This document shows, piece after piece, positions 63,876 through 64,000 of a stretch of 64,000 nucleotides of DNA. The stretch lies in NCBI RefSeq assembly GCF_001477625.1, contig NZ_CP013692.1, positions 3,844,001 through 3,908,000 on the forward strand, written 5' to 3'. Both the position numbers and the translations under genes were made by a program. The notes below the pieces were generated by a model. It was not told where the DNA came from. It did not search any database and worked only from the letters and a program-made list of their open reading frames with translations. Source of the DNA: Paucibacter sp. KCTC 42545. GTDB taxonomy: Bacteria > Pseudomonadota > Gammaproteobacteria > Burkholderiales > Burkholderiaceae_C. The first letter of the stretch is position 1; every line of letters begins with the position of its first letter.

Positions 63876-64000
63876 GTTTGGACCTTGATGAAGAAGTTGC
63901 GCGTGACGGAAAGATGACACCGGCGTAGCTTAAAACCAGTCGGGCTGCGGCGCTACCCGCGTTTGCAGGGGCGGCGCGCTGGGTCGAAGTCTTGCGCCGC

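Overview
The window is one contiguous piece of a GC-rich chromosome from a betaproteobacterium of the order Burkholderiales, most like the Roseateles/Paucibacter/Rubrivivax group. This placement is an inference from gene order (yhdP-nitrilase next to divergent glnE; hpf-ptsN-hprK; fur/bamE-dapB-exbB-exbD-leuS-lptE-holA; lptD-surA-rsmA opposite amgK; thiL-pgpA-pncC) and from base composition. No tRNA, rRNA, CRISPR array, prophage or intact insertion sequence was seen. Most of the sequence is ordinary core chromosome, with small accessory patches between core blocks.

Layout. 1-5 kb: PhoD-type phosphatase, a UbiH-like FAD hydroxylase, an Imm33/DUF2185 protein, then a minus-strand operon yhdP - nitrilase - lipoprotein (3.7-9.4 kb). 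9.6-15.7 kb: glnE overlapping a rhombosortase-like rhomboid and an EamA transporter, then a periplasmic binding protein and a glutathione transferase. 15.7-18.2 kb: an accessory patch with a TraT-like lipoprotein, a clear terminator, the decayed remnant of a solute-binding-protein gene and its intact paralogue. 18.2-20.4 kb: a GntR/YtrA-type regulator with its ABC transporter. 20.7-22.2 kb: a chemoreceptor, followed by about 760 bp without a gene that holds an AT-rich stretch and a strong candidate for a structured RNA with a C-rich loop. 23-28.5 kb: ArnT-like glycosyltransferase, CorA, hpf, ptsN, hprK and fur. 28.6-35.7 kb: bamE, dapB, exbB, exbD, leuS, lptE and holA, with a 163-bp inverted-repeat element between exbB and exbD. 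35.8-42 kb: a GGDEF/EAL protein, then a minus-strand block of 2-hydroxyacid dehydrogenase, pncC, pgpA, thiL and nnrU-like. 42-47.3 kb: a DctS/DctR-like two-component system divergent from the hybrid malic enzyme maeB. 47.5-48.6 kb: a secreted RNase Sa-like ribonuclease with a barstar inhibitor. 48.7-54.5 kb: rsmA, surA and lptD (minus strand) against amgK. 54.6-63.9 kb: M20 peptidase, alpha/beta hydrolase, crotonase, a lipoprotein that looks like a catalytically dead M48 peptidase coupled to a MORN-repeat protein, two GST-fold enzymes, a carboxymuconolactone-decarboxylase-type protein and a small secreted protein.

How the genes work together. Outer-membrane biogenesis dominates: lptD, lptE, surA, bamE, yhdP and an ArnT-like glycosyltransferase. 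Nitrogen and carbon control is represented by glnE, ptsN and hprK, and C4-dicarboxylate use by the two-component pair with maeB. The most unusual items are the candidate C-rich-loop RNA near 22.7-22.86 kb, the exbB/exbD intergenic element, the pseudo-M48/MORN gene pair and the solute-binding-protein relic. All functional calls rest on reading motifs by eye; no database search was possible.
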